Source: Bacteroidota bacterium (GTDB taxonomy: Bacteria; Bacteroidota; Bacteroidia; Chitinophagales; Chitinophagaceae). From it: DNA of 64,000 bases. Of the stretch, positions 61,382 through 64,000 are shown one piece after another; within the stretch, counting starts at the first letter, position 1; each line of letters starts with the position of its first letter. Under the pieces are notes generated by a model. That model was not told the origin of the DNA. It did not search any database and saw only the letters and a program-made list of their open reading frames with translations. The stretch is from assembly GCA_018266575.1 (NCBI GenBank), contig JAFEAE010000018.1:186001-250000 (forward strand), written 5' to 3'. The translations under genes and the position numbers were made by a program.

Positions 61382-62365
61382 TTATTTGTTATCGAAAGCA
61401 GGGCCGGGATCAACGTTTTTATCTCTTTCGTATGCCTTGATAATTGCTTTTACGAGGCGGTGGCGGACAACATCTTCTTCATCCAGTTCAATATGTGCAA
61501 TGCCGTCAATATTTTTCAGGATGTACAATGCTTTTGCCAACCCGCTTTTTTGATTTTTAGGAAGATCGATCTGCGTTAAATCTCCAGTGATAATTGCTTT
61601 TGCATTTGCACCAATACGAGTGAGGAACATTTTTATCTGCAGGTCAGTAGCATTCTGCGCTTCATCCAAAATAATAAATGCATTGTCGAGCGTACGACCA
61701 CGCATATATGCAAGCGGCGCAATTTCGATAGTGCGTGTGCTCATATAATAACCCAGTTTGTCGGCAGGGATCATATCATCCAATGCATCATATAATGGCC
61801 TCAGATACGGATCGATCTTTTCTTTCAAATCTCCCGGAAGAAATCCCAGGCTTTCACCAGCTTCAACAGCAGGGCGGGTGAGGATGATCTTCTTCACCAT
61901 TTTATTTTTCAATGCACGCACAGCCAATGCCACGGCTGTATATGTTTTGCCGGTACCTGCCGGGCCGATTGCAAACACGATATCATTCTTATCTGCACTT
62001 GCAACCATTTTTTTCTGGTTCACTGTTCTTGCACGAACTGTTTTACCGTTCGGGCCAAACACCAAAATATCATTCGGGTGCCTGTCCACAAAATGATCAA
62101 CAGTTTCAGCGTCATCGCCGCCTAAAATCTGTTCGAAATAATTTTCACTTACATGCCCATTACGTTCGAGGTATTGTACAAGTAAATCAATTTTTTCTTT
62201 TGCAGATTCTATTTGTTCGGGAGCGCCGCTTAGCTTAATCTGTGTGCCGCGTGATAAAATTTTTAGAAGAGGGAATTTTTTTTTCAGGATATCTAACTTG
62301 CCATTGTTAACGCCAAAAAATTCAATAGGGTTAACAGTTTCCAGGTTGATTATTGTTTCAGTCAA
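61382..62365 (-). CDS. PhoH-family ATPase
   Basis: 327 residues from TTG 62365; no ATG lies upstream before the in-frame TAA. An N-terminal KH-like region (about 1-95) precedes the PhoH ATPase, with Walker A GPAGTGKT (134-141), [20 protein letters not shown], Walker [10 protein letters not shown] and the sensor [11 protein letters not shown]. The family is linked to RNA metabolism and often neighbours the endoribonuclease YbeY, which is not seen here. Followed by a strong terminator. Confidence 0.94.
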   Translation of the reverse strand: MTETIINLETVNPIEFFGVNNGKLDILKKKFPLLKILSRGTQIKLSGAPEQIESAKEKIDLLVQYLERNGHVSENYFEQILGGDDAETVDHFVDRHPNDILVFGPNGKTVRARTVNQKKMVASADKNDIVFAIGPAGTGKTYTAVALAVRALKNKMVKKIILTRPAVEAGESLGFLPGDLKEKIDPYLRPLYDALDDMIPADKLGYYMSTRTIEIAPLAYMRGRTLDNAFIILDEAQNATDLQIKMFLTRIGANAKAIITGDLTQIDLPKNQKSGLAKALYILKNIDGIAHIELDEEDVVRHRLVKAIIKAYERDKNVDPGPAFDNK

Positions 62366-62487
62366 ATTCAGGTCTTTTTAGGTTTTCAATACTATAACAA
62401 CAGTTGTCATCATGTTGTTCATTCTTTTCAAATTTAAATAAATGAAGTTGGATTATCAGCACATAACTTATTAACAAGATGTGAATA

Positions 62488-62601
62488 TTGTTTGTGAGTT
62501 GTGAATGGTCAATGGTGAATACTAAATTTTTTTCTGCGCTGTGGACTGAATACTGATAACTGCGGACTGAAATGTGACAGGCGCTCATTGCTGAACGCCT
62601 G
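62488..62601. repeat. Spacer words and hairpin in the 335-bp gap upstream of phoH
   Basis: GTGAATGGTCAATGGTGAAT (near 62500) is another copy of the spacer word of base 386. It is followed by GGACTGAATACTGATAACTG then CGGACTGAAA (62543-62572), a near-tandem word. A CAGGCG/CGCCTG hairpin lies at 62578-62601. A 96-codon leftward frame over this area (62358-62648) is composed of these words and is not accepted as a gene. Confidence 0.6.
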
Positions 62602-62700
62602 CCGAGTTTCATATTGCATGAATTAGTTTGAATTTTCCAGGGACTCAAAACGGGTTAGCTGATAGACTTGATTTTTGCGGCAGGGTTTAAGCAAGCTAAA

Positions 62701-63729
62701 TTATTTTTCCCAGATTAATTTTGCAACTTTTCCACCGGTGCCTGCAAGAAAAATAGTGTTTCCCTTTTTTGCTTTTCTGCACACATGAAAACTTTCTGTG
62801 GAAATTAATTTCCAGTTCATTCCGCCATCTTCAGAAATATCAATACCAGACGTTCCGCAGCAGATCAGTTTTTCTTTCGTAATAAATTCAACACAGCTTC
62901 TGTAACCATGCGGCGGAGTGGCAGGAGTGGTCCAGGTTTTGCCTGCATCGTCACTGATGCAACAATTTTTTTCTGTTGAAGTGTCTTTTGCAAAATCGCC
63001 ACCAACAATAATGATATGTTTGCTATGTTTTAATTTTTTATGATCAGCAATCGCAACAGAATTTGCGCCTGTACTTTCCCTGCCCTGGATTATTGGCAGA
63101 TCAATTTTCTGATCGCGGATAAATAATCTCGATCTTAAACCGCCGCTGATGAAGCAAGCTTCCTGTTTATTCAGGGCACGCACATTTGTTCCGCTCGATG
63201 CAAAACATCCTTCACCTGTTTCTGCAGTTGGTAATTTATTATCCGGAATTTTTTGCCAATGATCTCCGCTGCTGAATGTCCTGATGATATAAAATTTCCC
63301 ATCGATAGGATCGCCGACTGCAATGCCGCTTACATCATTCCAGAATTCCATCGCATCTAAAAATATTCCTTTGGTTGAATCTGTAAAAACAGTTTTCCAA
63401 TTCTTTCCGCCGTCTGTGGTTTTTAAGATCACTGCCGGTTCTGCAATCGCCATGATTACCGCAGTGTTTTTATCGAATGCTTCAATATCACGAAAATCTT
63501 TTGTCTCGAAATTTTTCACCGTCATCCATTGCCATGTTTTTCCCGCATCTGTTGATCTGCCTACTGTTCCTTTGCTTCCGCTCACCCAGATGATTTTATT
63601 GGAAACAACACTCAGGCCACGCAAAGAAGTTTTGTTAGCGGCAGATACAAGCGTTTGTATTTGTTGCGCAGAAATTCTTGCGACAAGCAAGAAAAAAATA
63701 AATGGGATGTAGAAAAATTTCTGTTGCAT
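62701..63729 (-). CDS. Exported BNR/Ycf48-like beta-propeller protein
   Basis: 342 residues with a signal peptide (ending RISAQ, about residue 21). Repeated propeller blades carry the Asp-box pattern: STDAGKTWQWM, KTTDGGKNWKTVF, TFSSGDHWQK, SDDAGKTWTTP and SEDGGMNWKLIS. Such proteins are annotated as Ycf48-like or sialidase-like, but sialidase catalytic residues are not evident. Probably a periplasmic binding or assembly protein. Single gene. Confidence 0.88.
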   Translation of the reverse strand: MQQKFFYIPFIFFLLVARISAQQIQTLVSAANKTSLRGLSVVSNKIIWVSGSKGTVGRSTDAGKTWQWMTVKNFETKDFRDIEAFDKNTAVIMAIAEPAVILKTTDGGKNWKTVFTDSTKGIFLDAMEFWNDVSGIAVGDPIDGKFYIIRTFSSGDHWQKIPDNKLPTAETGEGCFASSGTNVRALNKQEACFISGGLRSRLFIRDQKIDLPIIQGRESTGANSVAIADHKKLKHSKHIIIVGGDFAKDTSTEKNCCISDDAGKTWTTPATPPHGYRSCVEFITKEKLICCGTSGIDISEDGGMNWKLISTESFHVCRKAKKGNTIFLAGTGGKVAKLIWEK

Positions 63730-63785
63730 GTAAATGGTATTTTAAAAATAGATCACGCAGAGGCACACGGTACGCAGAGATTTTC

Positions 63786-63848
63786 AGGTATGCCATGTCT
63801 GAATCACGCTGATAAAATTTATCCTGGTTTCACAGACATGGCATACCT
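63786..63848. repeat. 16-bp perfect inverted repeat AGGTATGCCATGTCTG
   Basis: AGGTATGCCATGTCTG (63786-63801) is exactly inverted at 63833-63848 across 31 bp. It lies in the gap upstream of the propeller gene, next to CACGCAGAGG words. It shares the TATGCCAT core with the palindrome at 45813-45849. Confidence 0.75.
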
Positions 63849-63862
63849 CAGCGTAAAAATAA

Positions 63863-63888
63863 AACTCAAAGTAAACATACTTTGAGTT
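63863..63888 (-). terminator. Terminator for the gene at the right edge
   Basis: AACTCAAAGTA (63863-63873) pairs exactly with TACTTTGAGTT (63878-63888) around AACA. On the minus strand it is followed by TTATTTTTA, fitting termination of the leftward gene that ends at 63951. Confidence 0.85.
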
Positions 63889-63950
63889 CAATTGATTAAA
63901 AATGAAAAATGAAATTCGTCCTTTGCGCCGCTGCGCTGTTGCGAAAAAAA

Positions 63951-64000
63951 CTACCTGTAATACACTTCATTCCAACGTAATTCATTTTTAAAAGAATAGA
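63951..64000 (-). CDS. C-terminal end of a leftward gene continuing beyond the window
   Basis: On the minus strand the last 50 bp read SFKNELRWNEVYYR followed by TAG (63953-63951). The aromatic, strand-like ending would suit an outer-membrane barrel protein, but 15 residues are too few to name it. The downstream terminator supports a real gene end. Confidence 0.4.
   Translation of the reverse strand, partial: YSFKNELRWNEVYYR

Noticed and set aside
62358..62648. 96-codon leftward frame upstream of phoH
   Set aside because: Composed of spacer words and a hairpin; no family signal; overlaps the phoH start.
62701..63729. True sialidase
   Set aside because: Only Asp-box-like blades are visible; the catalytic Arg triad, Tyr and Glu arrangement is not apparent.

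Overview
This window reads as a chromosomal segment from a member of the Bacteroidota, most likely a soil or freshwater Chitinophagaceae-like bacterium. The evidence is a SusC/SusD pair behind an ECF sigma/FecR pair, GH97 and GH89 enzymes, DUF1080 and Gfo/Idh/MocA sugar genes, AT-rich spacers and frequent TTG/GTG starts. The genus is an inference. There is no rRNA, CRISPR array, prophage or transposase gene; one tRNA (Cys, GCA) is present.

Layout. Bases 1-5.3 kb hold a loose same-strand sugar cluster: mutarotase-like DUF4432 end, cupin, xylose-isomerase-like TIM barrel, Gfo/Idh/MocA oxidoreductase and DUF1080 lipoprotein. It resembles loci for oxidation of glycosides to 3-keto sugars. Bases 5.8-17.9 kb are a polysaccharide utilisation locus: ECF sigma, FecR, SusC, SusD, GH89, GH28, GH43. 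Bases 18-23.6 kb carry housekeeping and stress genes (SRPBCC, SMUG2-like glycosylase with no ordinary start codon, DUF488, YciI-like, pirin, PIF1-like helicase). Bases 23.6-28.9 kb form a tight four-gene operon: GH9 enzyme, double-thioredoxin protein, fused mannose-family PTS IIC-IID and NagB. This suggests amino-sugar (chitosan or chito-oligosaccharide) use.

Bases 29.3-36.2 kb, on the minus strand, hold a SusB-type GH97 and a tight set of two tandem aldonolactone-oxidase-like flavoproteins plus a membrane class III adenylate cyclase. Bases 36-58 kb are mostly housekeeping: DinB-like, MATE, ABC-F, SahH with a divergent Lrp regulator, GNAT, NUDIX, DapF, nucleoside phosphorylase, tRNA-Cys, GcvP with divergent threonine aldolase, Pgi, two unrecognised exported proteins, an ECF sigma with a small membrane partner, and a cytosolic YkfC-like peptidase.

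The standout system lies at 57.3-60.9 kb, minus strand. A fluoride riboswitch precedes a CLC-F-type fluoride/proton antiporter, a DUF190 protein, a FluC/CrcB fluoride channel, a second DUF190, an inorganic pyrophosphatase (a classic fluoride-sensitive enzyme) and a half-size TauE/SafE protein. Both known classes of fluoride exporter therefore appear to share one fluoride-sensing leader. The window ends with a lipoprotein, PhoH, a BNR/Ycf48-like propeller protein and the last codons of another leftward gene.

Spacers are rich in structured repeats. A six-copy interspersed element has a conserved frame and a variable centre. There are also a CGTCATTCC-type MITE-like element, near-perfect palindromes, and many gaps built from a short word repeated in direct and inverted orientation.
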